Shown piece by piece: positions 46,840-59,117 of a stretch of 64,000 nucleotides of DNA. Position 1 is the stretch's first letter. The number at the start of each line of letters is the position of its first letter. The stretch is from Dasypus novemcinctus (lineage: Eukaryota; Chordata; Mammalia; Cingulata; Dasypodidae), in the NCBI RefSeq assembly GCF_030445035.2, contig NC_080689.1, positions 25,139,278-25,203,277 on the forward strand. The letters are read 5' to 3'. The notes beneath the pieces were generated by a model. It was not told where the DNA came from and made no database searches. It saw only the letters and a list, made by a program, of their open reading frames with translations. Position numbers and translations under genes: made by a program.

Positions 46840-47235
46840 GTAAGAGCTTATATTTTATGAGCGCTGACTATGTATGCTAGGCACTATTTTGAATATTTCA
46901 AATGTATTAATTCATTTAGTCCTCAAAACAGTCCTCTGGGGATGATGGATTCAAGTTAATCTCAGATAATGCAGAAAAGAAAAAAAACAGAGGGAGGAAA
47001 TGATAAAGCAAATGGGGCAAATATTAACAATGGAGAATCTGGATAAAGAGGAAATAGGACTTCTTTTTACTATTCCAGCAACTTTTCTATATGTTTGAAA
47101 TTATATCAAAATATACTTTTTCTCAAAACACCCCTATGAAGAAGGTATTATTATTATTCTAATTTGAGAAATGAGAAAACTGAGGCCAAGAGAGATTAAA
47201 TAACTTGCTTTTGGCCACTTGATCCCAAGTCAGGA
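46840..47235 (-). mobile_element. MIR SINE split by an L1 fragment
   Basis: Left part 'tatgctaggcactattttg..tattaattcatttagtcctcaaaaca' and right part 'tattattattctaatttgagaaatgagaaaactgaggcc' in pieces are the two halves of a reverse MIR, separated by the insertion at 46936-47121. Confidence 0.78.
46936..47121 (+). mobile_element. L1-type 3' end inserted in the MIR
   Basis: Ends 'acttttctatatgtttgaaattatatcaaaata', a common old L1 3' terminus. Duplicated MIR sequence 'ctcaaaacagtcct' / 'ctcaaaacacccct' at about 46922-46935 and 47122-47135 supports a separate insertion. Confidence 0.65.
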
Positions 47236-47476
47236 AGCCAGGATTTCAGATTGCTGTTTAGGGAAATTGATAGGGTGAGGGAGATATGGCAATAAAGTAC
47301 TATTTGTTGTTCTAACGGTGACTTTGGTCATTTTTGTTTGCTTCAGAAACAGAAATTTGGTCTTGCCTTCAAGGTCAATTATTTGGGTACTTAGACAAAC
47401 CTAAGTGAAGGTGCATGGCAAATTGTGGAAAGTGGAGAACACGAGGCCTGGGAGAGGCCTAAGATATGGCCTGGCC

Positions 47477-47744
47477 CAGTGCTCCTAACCGTGTGGTCAG
47501 TGGATGGTCATGGTCCATTCCTTACCACTTCACGAGGAGGTAAATATAGCAAGTGAGAGGAGATATTTGGAAACCTTTATAGCAATTTAACATTGCTGTG
47601 ACATCCAAACATGATCCGTTTTCTGCTGATCCGTTTTTATTGTATTTTACAAAAGATCAGTCCACAACAAGTTGGGGGGTGGGGGGTGCAGAGAAAAACC
47701 AAACCAAACCTGTTCCTTCACCACAGATGGTTTGAGAAGCCCCG
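47477..47744. mobile_element. hAT-type MITE, 268 bp
   Basis: Terminal inverted repeats: 'cagtgctcctaaccgtgtgg' at the left, and at the right the reverse complement of 'ggggcttctcaaaccatctg'. An 8-base duplication remains, 'gcctggcc' (47469-47476) and 'gtctggtc' (47745-47752). No coding capacity. Family not named. Confidence 0.65.
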
Positions 47745-47752
47745 GTCTGGTC

Positions 47753-47885
47753 ATATCCTCTTGCTTTACACATGAGAAGACCAAGGCTCAGAGAAGTGAA
47801 GGGTGCTTGCAACGTCTCAGAATTAGCTGGCTGTAGGATGGGGACTAGAACGGAGTCTTTGGATTGCAACTCTGGCACTTTGCAC
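47753..47885 (-). mobile_element. MIR SINE
   Basis: 'acacatgagaagaccaaggctcagagaagtgaaggg' in pieces and 'agaattagctggctgtaggatggggactagaacgg' in pieces match the reverse MIR core. Confidence 0.75.
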
Positions 47886-48565
47886 ATCTCTAAGGCATGC
47901 CATTCCCTTCATGCCTTCTCCTAACCTGTGCCATAGGGACAGCCACGGAGGCTCCTTTTCTCTTCCTCCCTTCAAGTTGCCCTGGGTACATAAACAGGAG
48001 CCAGGCCTCTGGCTAAAGATCAGCCATGTCGGTCTTTTCTGACCTCAGGCTCTGCGCTTGGCAAGAGAGGAAACCTGTCTGGAAGCATTGTTCCTGGCAT
48101 CTTTGTGCTTTGCCTCCACTGCTCACTTGCTTTTTATTACTTGGAGAAAATAGATAGTTGCTGAGAATAAATAGGAATCCAGGTTATTTGGAATGTTTCC
48201 CAAGGATATAGCACCCTTTTAATCCTAAGGAAGCTCCTATCTTGTCTAGCTGTGCCAGAGGCACATGGTTTCAGGATGTGGAAACCAACTGGCTTCCTAA
48301 GTGGAACAAGTGGAAAATATGGCCTGTGGAAGCCAAAGAGAATTCTTCGCCTTAATTAAGGAAGAACGCTATGATATCGAAAGTCTAGGTAGAGAAGGCA
48401 AGAACAGGCTTCTGACTTCATTAAAATAAAGCCTGCTTAATTAGACCTTAGTTAGCACAAATTGGAAAGGACCAAGCTGAAGCCTGTTGAACTTGATCCA
48501 GTTTAGGAATTAAAATCCTGAAGTTAATAGAAAGGAAAAGAAAAGAAAAAAGAAAAGCTATATTG
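47886..48565. other. Unassigned DNA
   Basis: Nothing recognised. Confidence 0.5.
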
Positions 48566-48569
48566 CCAA

Positions 48570-48920
48570 GTATTTTTTTTAACTTTTCTTTTGAAAATTT
48601 TTCATTTAATTGCCTTTTTTCAAAGATACTTAGATCACAAAAAATGTTACATTAAAAAATTCAAGAGGTTTCCATATACCCCACACTCAACCCCATCCTA
48701 CTCCTCCCACGTGAACAATCTCTTTCATCATTGTGGCACATTCATTGCATTTGGTGAATACATTTTGGAGCACTGCTGTACCACATGGATTATAGTTTAT
48801 ATTGTAGTTTACACTCTCCCCAGTTCATTCAGTGGGTTATGGCAGGATATATAATGTCCAGCATCTGTCCCTGCAATATCATTTAGGACAACTCCAAGTC
48901 CCGAAAATGCCCCCACAGTT
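48570..48920 (-). mobile_element. L1 3' UTR end
   Basis: Collinear with 29245-29750 over its whole length: 'gcacattcattgcatttggtgaatacat', 'cattcagtgggttatgg', 'aggacaactccaagtccc' all have counterparts there. More diverged and AT-richer. Confidence 0.82.
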
Positions 48921-50037
48921 TTGATGGCACAGAGGACAATGTTGTATGGAAGAAACTGGATGGTCTCAGGCTCTAGATGTGAAGACATTTTGGAAATGCT
49001 TTAAGCAATTACGTTGCTTGTATTTTTTATTATTCACAAGAGAGGATCTATTTAAAGATACTATGTCTATGTAATCCTCAAAGAACTCTTTCAGGAAGTA
49101 AAAATAAAAATTATAAGAAAACATTTAAAAACAAACAAACCACATAGTTCAACTCCCACCCTTAAGAGGCAGTCTTGTACATTTTTAGTTTTAAAAGTAA
49201 CAAGCCTGATCAGCCTGCGAAAGGAACAGTAAGTTTTCTGCTTCTCTAGGTGAAATGGATTCTGGTGTTTTGAAATAGTACATTGAAATGGCAATCTTCA
49301 TTTAAATGCCTCTGATTCAATAAACATGGAAATTCACATTAACCAACAGCCTGTTTGGAATCATTCTTGATGTCTGGCTGCTTGCAAAACCAAATCAGTA
49401 AACTATGAAGGACAAAATGTAACTTTGGATGAATAACTTCATATTAATGAAATGTAAATAAAGTCAGAGAAAGGAAAATTGTAGAAATCCAAATTAACAC
49501 CCTTAATGTGATGTCTTCCCAAACGAGCCTCAGATTCTGTTTTCTTTGTGGTCATGTCTCAAGTGCCTTTTTTTGATAACCCTGGATAACCCACATTGCA
49601 ACAAGACACAAACATTTTTTCTCTTATGTTCTTGATTGCTATTTCTGTTAGATATGCTAAATCTAACATCAGTGTGATTGAAATCCTAGAAGAATTTAGG
49701 AAGAAAAGACCAATTATTGGGCAATAAACACGGTAAATCCCATGTGATTGAATAAATGCTTATAAATGAAAGCAAGAATATCACATTTTGAATTGTTAGC
49801 TATGAAGTTAGGACTAAAAATGATTGAGTTGGAGACCTGTTGGTGAGGAGAGGTAAAAAGTCTTAGATGACAAGGCAGAGATCAAGAGATGTGTGAGAGC
49901 TAACCTTTTCAATGACTGATTTTTGTTTTTGGCTTAAGCAAACAGATCTGGGATAATCTAGTTTATATTTATAAACTCCTGCCATTGAAGGGGCCTCAGA
50001 CATGTTGAAAGGGGCTGATTTTTAAGGGCAGAAATTG
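48921..50037. other. Unassigned DNA
   Basis: AT-rich; no feature recognised. Confidence 0.5.
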
Positions 50038-50045
50038 AATTATTG

Positions 50046-50399
50046 TTTTTTTTTTAAGGTTTATTTTTGTTTATTCCCCCCCACTCTTGTTTTGCTCTCT
50101 ATGTCCATTCATTGTATGCTCATCTTCTTTTTAGGAGGCACTGGGGACTGAACCCTGGGCCTCCCATGTGGGAGGGAGGTACCCAATGGTTTGAGCCACC
50201 TCTGCTCCTCGCTTGTTGTTCTCTCATTGTGTTTCCTTGTTGTGTCTCTTCATTGCATCATCTCGTTGTATCAGCTTGCCATGCCAGCCTGTCACATCAG
50301 CTTGTCTTGCTTGTCTTCTTTAGGAGGCACCAGGAACCAATCCTAGGACCTCCCATGTAGTAGGTGGGAACCCAATGGTTTGAGCCACATCCACTTCCC
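50046..50399 (-). mobile_element. Dimeric DAS-type SINE, full length
   Basis: Two tRNA-like units in reverse ('ggaggcactggggactgaacc', 'ggaggcaccaggaaccaatcc'), linker with 'tcattgcatcatctcgttg', T-rich left end. Duplication 'aattattg' at 50038-50045 and 50400-50407. It is the best-preserved dimer in the window and shows the complete arrangement that is truncated at 5437-5680. Confidence 0.88.
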
Positions 50400-50407
50400 A
50401 ATTATTG

Positions 50408-51830
50408 AGTTTTAATTCATAAGCTGGACGAAGTTCAATGGAGGCTTTAGTCTTGATCCTTTCCAATTTGTGTTAACTAAGTTTTAATTAATTGTAATTC
50501 TGTAGCCTTGGTGTACAGTGTGAATTTGGGAAATGGAACTTAGGTTTGTCTTTCAACGTTGACTGGCTAGAGGCCCCAGTATCCAGGCCCATGGGTCTGT
50601 CAGAAAAATCACTTCTCTCCTGGTAAAGCCCTCTCTGTCTCAGGATCATGTGAGATTCACCAAGCGATGCTCAGAAAACATGAGATCATCTGGACATAAT
50701 GAGGAAGCGTGAGCTAGAACCTGATTTCACATTTTTTTCCCACAGATGTTGCTTTCCACTCCTGTCAGCCGTATCTGAGAGGCTGACAGCAAGCAGGGGC
50801 TGTGGCCAGGCACGAGGGAGAACGCGTCCCTGCTGGCTCTGTTGGGCAGCACAGCATGTCTGCCTCAGAACAGATCCAGCATTGATAAACAGAGAAATGT
50901 GGGATCAACAGCCTTGGGACAGAAGAAGACGAAGTGTGGGTGCTGGGGCTGGCCATCAGAAACTTTCCGTGACAAATGGCAGGATACACACAAAGTGATT
51001 TTATTTTTCAATAGATTATAAAGCTGGCCAAGAAAAGAATTCACAGTGGCATCATTTGTTGGCCACTTCTCAAAAAGCCCGTGGTGGAAGAGAACACTCA
51101 TTTCTCATAACCCCAGCCAGCAACGAATTACAAAGCCAACAGACATATTTAGCACCAGCCATATTATGATGGTGGCAGCTGAGGCATCAAATAAGAATAG
51201 AGCATATATCTTATTTGCAAGAGAAGCTCAGAGCCGGTGGGAGAGAAAGGTATGTAAACATTTTTATAATGCAAAACGATAATAAAAATAAAGATCTGAA
51301 GGAAGTGCTATAGGAGCATAGATGAAGAATCAATTAAATATGCTTAGGAGAGTCTGAGAAAGTATCAGAGGGGAGAAGATACATAGCTTCTAAGGGTGAG
51401 TAGAATTTACCAAAAAGAGGGTATTCAAAGCAAAGAAGCACATCAAGTGTGAAGGCATGAAATTAGGGATGAACGTGGCATTTTCAGGGTGTAAGTGCAG
51501 GGCAGTCTCACTGTCATTCTCTATCTCTGTGTCTTCAAGAGATAGTTCTTTCGGTAAGTTACTTTTGAATATTATCGTCTCTCCATGGTTCAAAAATCTA
51601 ATTTGAAATGCAAATCTGAGGGATGACCATTGTTCTGTCATAGACTACCTCTAGAAACAATGAACGGTTTGTTTCCACAGGTGGAAATATTGCTGAGGAG
51701 ACTGTAAGCCACCCAGAAAGGCTTCCCAGGGTCCCTGAAGAGGAACAGTAAAGAAGCAACTGCTCCGGTGTGACATCTTATATAAGGAAAGGCTGTAGAA
51801 ACAAAAGAAGTGCAAAGCATATACGCTGAA
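50408..51830. other. Unassigned DNA
   Basis: No repeat recognised. A 99-codon plus frame (50699-50998) and opposed minus frames show no domain. Confidence 0.5.
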
Positions 51831-51834
51831 AACT

Positions 51835-53500
51835 ACAAACCGTTGTTTAAAGAATCTAAAGAAAATCTAAAATAGAGAAAGACTGCATGTTCATGGACCT
51901 GAAGACTTAATATTTTTAAGATGATGATATTTCCTAAATTGATGTACAGTTTCAACACAATCCTTATTAGAATTCCAGCTGGCATCTTTGTAGAAATTGA
52001 CAGCTGATTCTAAAATCCATATGGAATTGTAAGGGCCCCAGACTAGCAAACACCATCTTGAAAATAAAGAACAAAGTTGAAGGATTCACGCTTCCTCATG
52101 TCAAAACATACCACAAAGCAACAGTAATTAAGAGAGTGTGTTACTGGCAATAGGAAACATATAGATCAAAGGAAAGAATTGAGAGTCAAGAAATAAACCC
52201 ATGTGTCTATGTTTAACTGATTTTTGACAATGCCAAGATCAATCAATAGGGGAAAAACCAGTCATTTCAACAAATGGTGCAGGGACAACTGGAAAGCCAC
52301 ATACAAAAGCATGAAGTTGGTTTCTTACTTCAGCCATATTAAAAAATTAATTTAAAATGGATTAGAGACCCAAAGATAAAACTGTAAAACTCTGAGAAGA
52401 AAACATAAGTAAGTCTTTATGACCTTAGATTTGGCAATGGATTCTTAGATGTGACACCAAACACAAACAACAGAAAAAAAAGTAGATAAATGCTTCCTCA
52501 TCAAAATGAAGAACTTCTGATTCATAGGACACTACCAAGAAAGTGAAAAGACAGTCCACAGAATGGGGGAAAATATTTGCAAATCACATATCTGATAAGA
52601 GACTTGTATCTAGAATATATGGAGAACTCTTAAAACTCAACAATAAAAAAGACATACAACCTAATTTGAAACTGGCCACAGAATTTGAACAGGTGTTTTC
52701 CAAATAAGTTATACAAATGGCCAATTTATACATGAAAAGATCCTTGACATCATTAGTCATTAGGGAAATGCAAATTCAAGTCACAATTAGATACCACTTC
52801 CTATCTACTAGGATGGCTATAATAAAAAAAGTCAGGTAATAACAAGAGTTGACAAGGATATGGAGGAACGAGACCTTTGATACACCGTGAGTGCAAATGT
52901 AAAATAGTGCAGTCACTTTGGAAAACAGCCTGGAAGTTTCTCAAATGGTTAAATGTAGGGTTACCATATGACCCAGCAATTCCATTCATTCCTAGGCATA
53001 TAACAAGAGAAACAAAAACATATGTCTACACAAAAACTTGTACATGAATATTTTTAGTAGCATCATTTATAATAGTCAAAAGATGTTAACCAACCAAATG
53101 TCCAATCAACACTGACAAATGGATAAACAAATGTGATGTATCCAATGGAATATTATTTGACCATAAAAGGGAATGAAACAGTGATACAAAGTACACCATG
53201 GATAAACCTTGAAAACATGTTGAGTGAAAGAAGTCAGTCATAAAAGACCACATATTGTATAATTCCACTTATATGAAATGTCTAGGCAAATCTTTTCTGG
53301 ACTCAGATTAGTAAATAGATTATTGGCTGCTTGGGGCTGGGAGGAATGGGGGAACAGGAGTAGGAGAGTGATAGCAAGAGGGTATCTGGTTTCTTTTTGA
53401 AGTGATGAAAATATTGTAAAATTGATTGTGGTAATGGTTACACACATCTGTGAATATACCATGGTGAGTGAATTGCATCTTAATAAAACGGTTTTTGGAT
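51835..53500 (+). mobile_element. L1M 3' fragment (ORF2 C-terminal part and 3' UTR)
   Basis: A long, collinear sense fragment: 'ttagaattccagctggcatc', 'gacaatgccaagatcaatcaatagggg', 'caaatggtgcagggacaactgg', 'gacccagcaattcc', 'tccaatggaatattatttgacc', 'gtataattccacttatatg' all occur in L1 order. 5' truncated within the reverse transcriptase/C-terminal region; ends with 'cttaataaaacgg'. Many stops. Confidence 0.9.
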
Positions 53501-53504
53501 TTTT

Positions 53505-54050
53505 TTTAGTCTTAGAATTCTAGGTCTGTTGGACCTGGGGTCAATATAAGAAAGTTGCAGGGTGTGGGGTTTTAGAGACAGAAGGTAAAGCAGGACCTGT
53601 GGTCTTAGTGGGGGCCAGCCCAGAAGATCAGGGGCTCCTAACTCCAGCAGATACCAGAGGGGGATTCCCTCCATGGGCCCCCGACCCCTCTTTTGTCCAG
53701 ATAAGCAGGGTGAACTAGAACAGCTATTGGCAAACACTGCTGCTTAGAGCCGTAGGGTTCCCTGGAAGTGCCTAGGGAACCAGGCTAGGGCAGAGAAAGT
53801 GTGGGGGCAAGCTGCGAGGCCTGAGCCTCCCCACAGTCACATCAGCCAGAGAACTTTGCTTTCATCTATTTTCGTAATGACAATCCCTATAAGGTATTAT
53901 TTGCCAGAAGTATTTTACAACTCAAGTCAAATTTCTCTTGAAAATCTTGGCCTAGACAACCAAGTTCTGGATCTCTAGGGTTCTAAGCCTCCCTTGTTCC
54001 TCTGCAATCCCATGGCACTTGATTTATGCCACTCTAGAACACTTGACAAA
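53505..54050. other. Unassigned DNA
   Basis: Nothing recognised. Confidence 0.5.
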
Positions 54051-54059
54051 TTTTGGTTT

Positions 54060-54560
54060 ATGTTATTCTGTATCTTTCAAAGATGTGCGCTTTTTCTCTT
54101 ACAAATTTTTTTTTTACTCCGTAAAGGCAGGTACATGACTATTAAACTCTCCCCAACCCCACTGACCACTTTCCTCTTCCTCAAATTCACCAAGCTCAGA
54201 CCTTGGGGGCTTTGTACTTGCTGTTTCCTGTATCTGGAGGCTTTTTTCACCAGATAGCAATAAACCCTCCTCCTTCACTTCCTTTAGGTCCCCTCTCAAA
54301 TAGTACCTTATCTGAGAGCCTTTTCTGAACACCTTGTATCTAAAATAGACCCTGTATCCCCCTCACACTAACACTCCTTAGACTCCTTATTCTGTTTTAT
54401 TTTTCTCCATAGTACTTGCCATCAATTGCCATATTTCATATTTCATTACATGTTTAATGTCTGCCTCACTGCACTAAAATGTAAACTCCAGCGGGCAGGG
54501 ACTTTGCCAGTGCAGGTCACTTCTTTCTCTAGGGCGCCGGGAGCAGAGCATGGCATGGCG
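54060..54560 (+). mobile_element. L2 LINE, 3' part
   Basis: 'gtacttgctgtttcctgtatctggaggc', 'tcaaatagtaccttatctgagagcc', 'ccatagtacttgcc' and 'ctccagcgggcagggac' run in L2 order over 500 bases, giving one of the longest L2 copies here. Confidence 0.85.
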
Positions 54561-54739
54561 TTACCTACCACCCACTTGCTGGAAAACTTGAGACTCAGCT
54601 CCTATGCAACCAAAACGTCCTGCTAAATGTCTCTGCCTGTGGAGACTTAGAGTTTAACCAGATTTTCCTTTTATCTGTAGCATCTAAACCAATGACTCCA
54701 TAAAGCCCATCTCCCCTAGTGGTCACAGTAACTAGCCAG

Positions 54740-54950
54740 AGCGGTAAAGAGAGAGCATGGGATTTGGAGATGGGGGATTTGGATTTCAGTCTTAGCTGTG
54801 CCATACACTAGTGGGTGCTTTTAGGCAAGTTACTTAACCTCTCCAAGCCTCAGTTTCCCTATCTGGAAAATGGGATAATAATTTACCTATCAAGCACCGT
54901 TGCTATGAGGCTTACGTAAAGTAATCTGTAAAGTACAAAGACCTGGACTC
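54740..54950 (+). mobile_element. MIR SINE, nearly complete
   Basis: 'agcatgggatttggagatggg', 'ggcaagttacttaacctctcc', 'cctcagtttccctatctgg', 'aaaatgggataataat' and 'gctatgaggcttacg' follow the full MIR sequence. Confidence 0.92.
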
Positions 54951-55414
54951 TAAATTGCCCATGAACCAATTCTAACTCTATTCCTTCTGGCGTTCACCTG
55001 ATTTCTCTGAAGTGGAGGTAAGAGTACCCTTTTAGTTTGAAGGAAGGGAAGTGAATCGGATTACCTAATTGAAACACCTTTCAGAAAGCCTTCCAGGATT
55101 TATGTTTCTGGTGAATTCAGTACGAAAATATTCAGCAAAGGAAGTGTTTTTATTGCCACTATAAGGTTTTCAAATTAAGAGTCTCCCTAAATAATCTCTT
55201 TTGGTCCTGTGGGATCATTTGTTATTGTTTGGAATGGCCCCTTTATGTTATTTCAGGGTACATTGAATTTCTGTTTCCCCACATTTATACCATGTGCCTC
55301 AGCCCCATGGATTCAGACATGAATCCATGTTTCCGTGGAATGCATTTGGCACTTGCTTTCACTTGCCTGTTGAATACTTCTTTTATTTATATAAAATGCT
55401 TGAATGCTCAGGAG
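54951..55414. other. Unassigned DNA
   Basis: Nothing recognised. Confidence 0.5.
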
Positions 55415-55535
55415 ACAGTGTTGGGAGTAAAGAACACTGAACAGAGTTACGAGTTTGGGTTCTAGTCCTGGTTCTATCACCAATTAGTTAAGTGGCCTCA
55501 GGCACATTGATCTTTCTCTGGCCTCAGTTTTCAAA
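55415..55535 (+). mobile_element. MIR SINE fragment
   Basis: 'gtttgggttctagtcctggttctatcacc' in pieces, then 'ttctctggcctcagttttc'. A short (AT)n tract follows at 55533-55552. Confidence 0.78.
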
Positions 55536-55552
55536 TATATATATATTTATAT

Positions 55553-56115
55553 GTAATAGCGAAGGGAAAAATAATATGCAGTGCTTCCTCCAGACTGAGG
55601 GAGAGAACTGCTTTGCTTAAGAACACACCTTATATGGTTATGTTTGATTATGAAAATGAGACCCACTGGGCTTAGCCTGGCTGCACTAGGAATGAGATGA
55701 AAAGAAATATGTTCCTCAACATTACAGAAGAAAAAAGATAGTGGTGGGGCAACCCAGGAAGAGAGATCCTGGAAGAGGGGCTGTGTCAACCAGGAGCGGG
55801 GGAGAGAGGAGGCCCAGAGAAATGACAAAAGCCTGGGGCTCAAGTAAAGAAATGGCTACTGAGAAGCTCCAAGTTACGGGAAATGCCAACAGACTGAAAA
55901 CAGCAACAGGTAATGTCCCGGGAGGAGACATTTTCCTGATGGAGTGGGGAGCTTGTCTACTGGAGCTAGACACACCTGCCCCAGCTCTCTGTTGATCTCG
56001 TCTTTCCTTAGAGTCCACACACTGTGCTCTGGGCACCAGGCACCTGGCCTTCTGGTCACAATTGCAATTTTGAGAACACCTACTTTCAGGGGGAGTAGTG
56101 TTTCCACCCAATCCC
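55553..56115. other. Unassigned DNA
   Basis: No repeat or gene recognised; overlapping 70-129-codon frames on both strands (55722-56111) show no motif. Confidence 0.5.
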
Positions 56116-56123
56116 CTCGTATC

Positions 56124-56172
56124 TTTTATATATGTACATGTATAACATATATATGTATATATGTGTATGTAA
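56124..56172. repeat. (TA)n/(TG)n alternating purine-pyrimidine tract
   Basis: Imperfect alternating TA and TG dinucleotides directly upstream of the LTR at 56176. Confidence 0.85.
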
Positions 56173-56175
56173 GTC

Positions 56176-56808
56176 TGTATGATAGTTTTGAGGTTATTTT
56201 GTTAATCCCAAAAGGAGAAAAATTATGTTTGTAAATTAATCTATTCTTTGAGTATATTAGATTCAGTTGAGGGGTCCTTGATTTAATTACCTGCTAAGGT
56301 TATGACTTTGACTAGATCACATCAGTAAGATGTGACTCAGGTTGAACACCCATCCCCTTGGGGGGCCAATATAAATGGACACTCACTCCAGAAGATACAC
56401 TGGAAGAGAAAGCTCTGCCGTTTTTGATCCTGGGCCCAGGGGAGAGATGAGGCATTCACCTGACAGTTTGTAGCTGAACTTGAGAAGAGAACAGAACAGC
56501 TGCAACTGACATAGAAAGCCCAGAAAGCGATGTGCCCCATGCCAGGGAAGAAAGGAAGCCCTGAGAGACAAGCCCTGTGCCAGCCTGCAGCTGAGAGAGA
56601 GGATGCCCGGGAAAAAAGGCTGAACCTTGCAGAGATCAGTGACCATCTTGCTTCAACATGTGGCAACTGACTTCGGTGAGAAAGCAACCTCGAGTTGGAT
56701 TCTTTAGAGCCTTGCAACTGTAAATTTTTACCCCCAAATAAATACCCTTTATAAAAACCAACAGATTTCTGGTACTTTGCATCAGCACCCCTTTGGTAGC
56801 CTAATACA
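56176..56808 (+). mobile_element. Solo LTR, family A copy 3
   Basis: Matches 3119-3734 and 7610-8323 end to end ('gtgactcaggttgaacacc', 'aatataaatggacactcac', 'gtgagaaagcaacctcgagttgg', 'cccaaataaataccctttat', 'tttctggtactttgcatcagc'). The exact 5' base is blurred by the TA-rich tract, so the 5-base duplication is not resolved. A 165-codon antisense frame is LTR sequence. Confidence 0.83.
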
Positions 56809-59117
56809 ATATATGCACCATTTGGGGGGCACACACCCTTGTCTCATTGTTCTGCATTTACTTGTAATGCCCAGCATCAGAAGCTCTTCAGGGAACTGCT
56901 TTTAGGCTACCAAGGGTGGTGCCGAGAGACCTGGAACCTAAAATGCCTGGGAATTTATGTCCCTGCCCCAGCCCTTGATGGATGAGGTAGGAAAGCCTAA
57001 CTTGTTTGCCTCAGATAGGTACAACTTGGAGGTGTAATCTGTGCTCCAGAGTTCCCCTGTAGGTTCAGGCTGAATCTACCCTCAAAGGGACTTTGCTGAG
57101 GGGGCACCCTTGCTTGGCTTCCTCCCCTTTCCTTTCTGCCTTCCCTACCCTCCTGCCTATCCTCTCTAAACATACTTTCTTTGTAAATCGATTGCTCAGA
57201 ATCCCAAATCCTCTTCTCAGGGTGTTAAACCTAAAGGCATCCCCTACCTCCTAAAGTAGGGGCTTTTAAACTTTTCTAGGTCTTAGCCACCTTTAGGAAT
57301 CTGATGAAAGTTCTGGACAGTGTTCCTGAAAAATAATATGCATACCATGCCCTTGCTCCACAACCCTGAAAGTGTAAGAAATGGCTCATCCTTAATTTTT
57401 CCAAATCACGTCTGACTCAGCCCTCCACCCACCAGGTGGTTGAGAGATCCAAATTCAATCATTTATGGGAGAGTCTTTTCTGTCTTCCTCACTCTTCATT
57501 TGAGATTGTCCAGGATTGGAAACAGCCTCAGGATTTCAGTCCAAGATGGCTCGGGAGTTTATCCTTCAGTCTGGGATCCAGTTGATAATGTGTGGGTCTG
57601 CTCTGGAATCTGCTGAAGCTCCAGACTGGAGCACTGGCCCTCAGACTCGCTGGATGTCTTTGCGTAGAGAAAAACCACACACACTCAGCGATTCCCTTTG
57701 GAGGTTCTAATACCTCTGGAGTGTGCTGTGTGAGCCCTGCCACCAGAAGAGCTTATGTTGACAGCACCTTTCCCCCACCCCCAATTCTATTCTCAGGGAC
57801 TACTTCTCACCACCAATCCATTTAACCCCCCAACTCCCACCTCCCACCCGTATTCCCCGTGTCTTCCTGTCCTGGGGTAATTCCCATCTCTGTCCTCAGC
57901 AAAGAAGTAGGTGGAGGTGGTCTTTAGGTCAGGGCTAGGTACAAGGAGCACGGAAATGGGGAGCTTGGTTATCTCTCTATGAGGAGGAAGGAAATTACCC
58001 TTTAAATTATCTCCTATTGACCAAAAAAAAAAAAAAAAGAGAGAGATTAATAGTTCAAAAAATTATCTAGCCCCATCACATATAATTTTGGGTTCAACTT
58101 TAGGAACTTCATAATTTGCAGTACTCCAAGGGAAGGAAGTATAGGAACAAGCTCTAATATATCTGACCTCTACCAGCCAGGGCCAAGGACATTGGACTCT
58201 ACCAGGAAGATGCTCTCTGTGATCTAGGATCCCTGTCTCTTATGGCTGTGGCTGCTTGCTCATCAAATAATGGAAACTGCTTTAGTTGAAAAATAAGATG
58301 AGATGAGAATACCAGGAAAGGAAGACTTTATTTTCTGCAAAGTACCCAATCAATAAGCAAGTATAAGCAGCTTCAAAGTCAGGGTCTGGATGCTGGATTA
58401 GAGAGGTTTCAGGGATAACGTGCCCCCAAATCCCTGGCCTAGTGCTAAGAATATGATGATGGTGTCATTTTCTTGCTTCTTTTGGCATCATATTGTTATT
58501 ATGACAATGTGTGCTGAAGCTGTGTCAAAACCATCAGTGAGAGGTTTGACTCAGAAGTGAGTAACAGGCATTGGGCAAAAAATTTTGGTCAGATGGCGGC
58601 CAGAGACCACTACCTTCTCACAGATAGGGACTCAGTATTGTTCGTTATATGCTTAGTACATAGCATAAAAACTGGACTTACATTATCAACAAATAAATAT
58701 TACGATGATCTATTTTATCTCATACAAACTCTTGTTTGCATTAAAGATTATGTTTATAAACTTTATAAATATCTCCCTTTGATTAGGGGGATATCTTTCT
58801 GTTTGTACTTGATGTGTACTTCAGCAACTCAAGGTCACTATGTTTCCGTTTGGGGGTACGTATTTGTGACTCACTTCCTAATAGGAAGATCGTCTGTCGG
58901 TAGATGAACCAAGCTTTCACATGTTCTCTCTGACCATTTTTGTTATGTTTGTGAGGTTATGATTTTATTGAAGGCCACTCTTCAACAAGTGGAAGCAGAA
59001 TCTGATACAAAATGGCTTTTATTAACTTGGCCACCAGAAAGGGAGATAAGTATTTTAATCTTCAGTAGAAACCCTCCCAGAATATAATGCTATAGCAGTG
59101 ATGGCTGCAAAGAGAAG
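56809..59117. other. Mostly unassigned DNA
   Basis: 2.3 kb without a recognisable gene. A weak DNA-transposon-like scrap occurs at about 57255-57345 ('ggcttttaaacttttctaggtc'). A 17-base A-run is at 58023-58039. The 116-codon frame 58557-58907 has no motif. Confidence 0.45.

Noticed and set aside
56337..56834. 165-codon minus-strand open frame
   Set aside because: Antisense to an LTR of the same family; no domain and no independent support.
57255..57345. DNA transposon or MER-type repeat
   Set aside because: Resembles a known phrase from old repeats, but is too short and lacks terminal repeats or a duplication.
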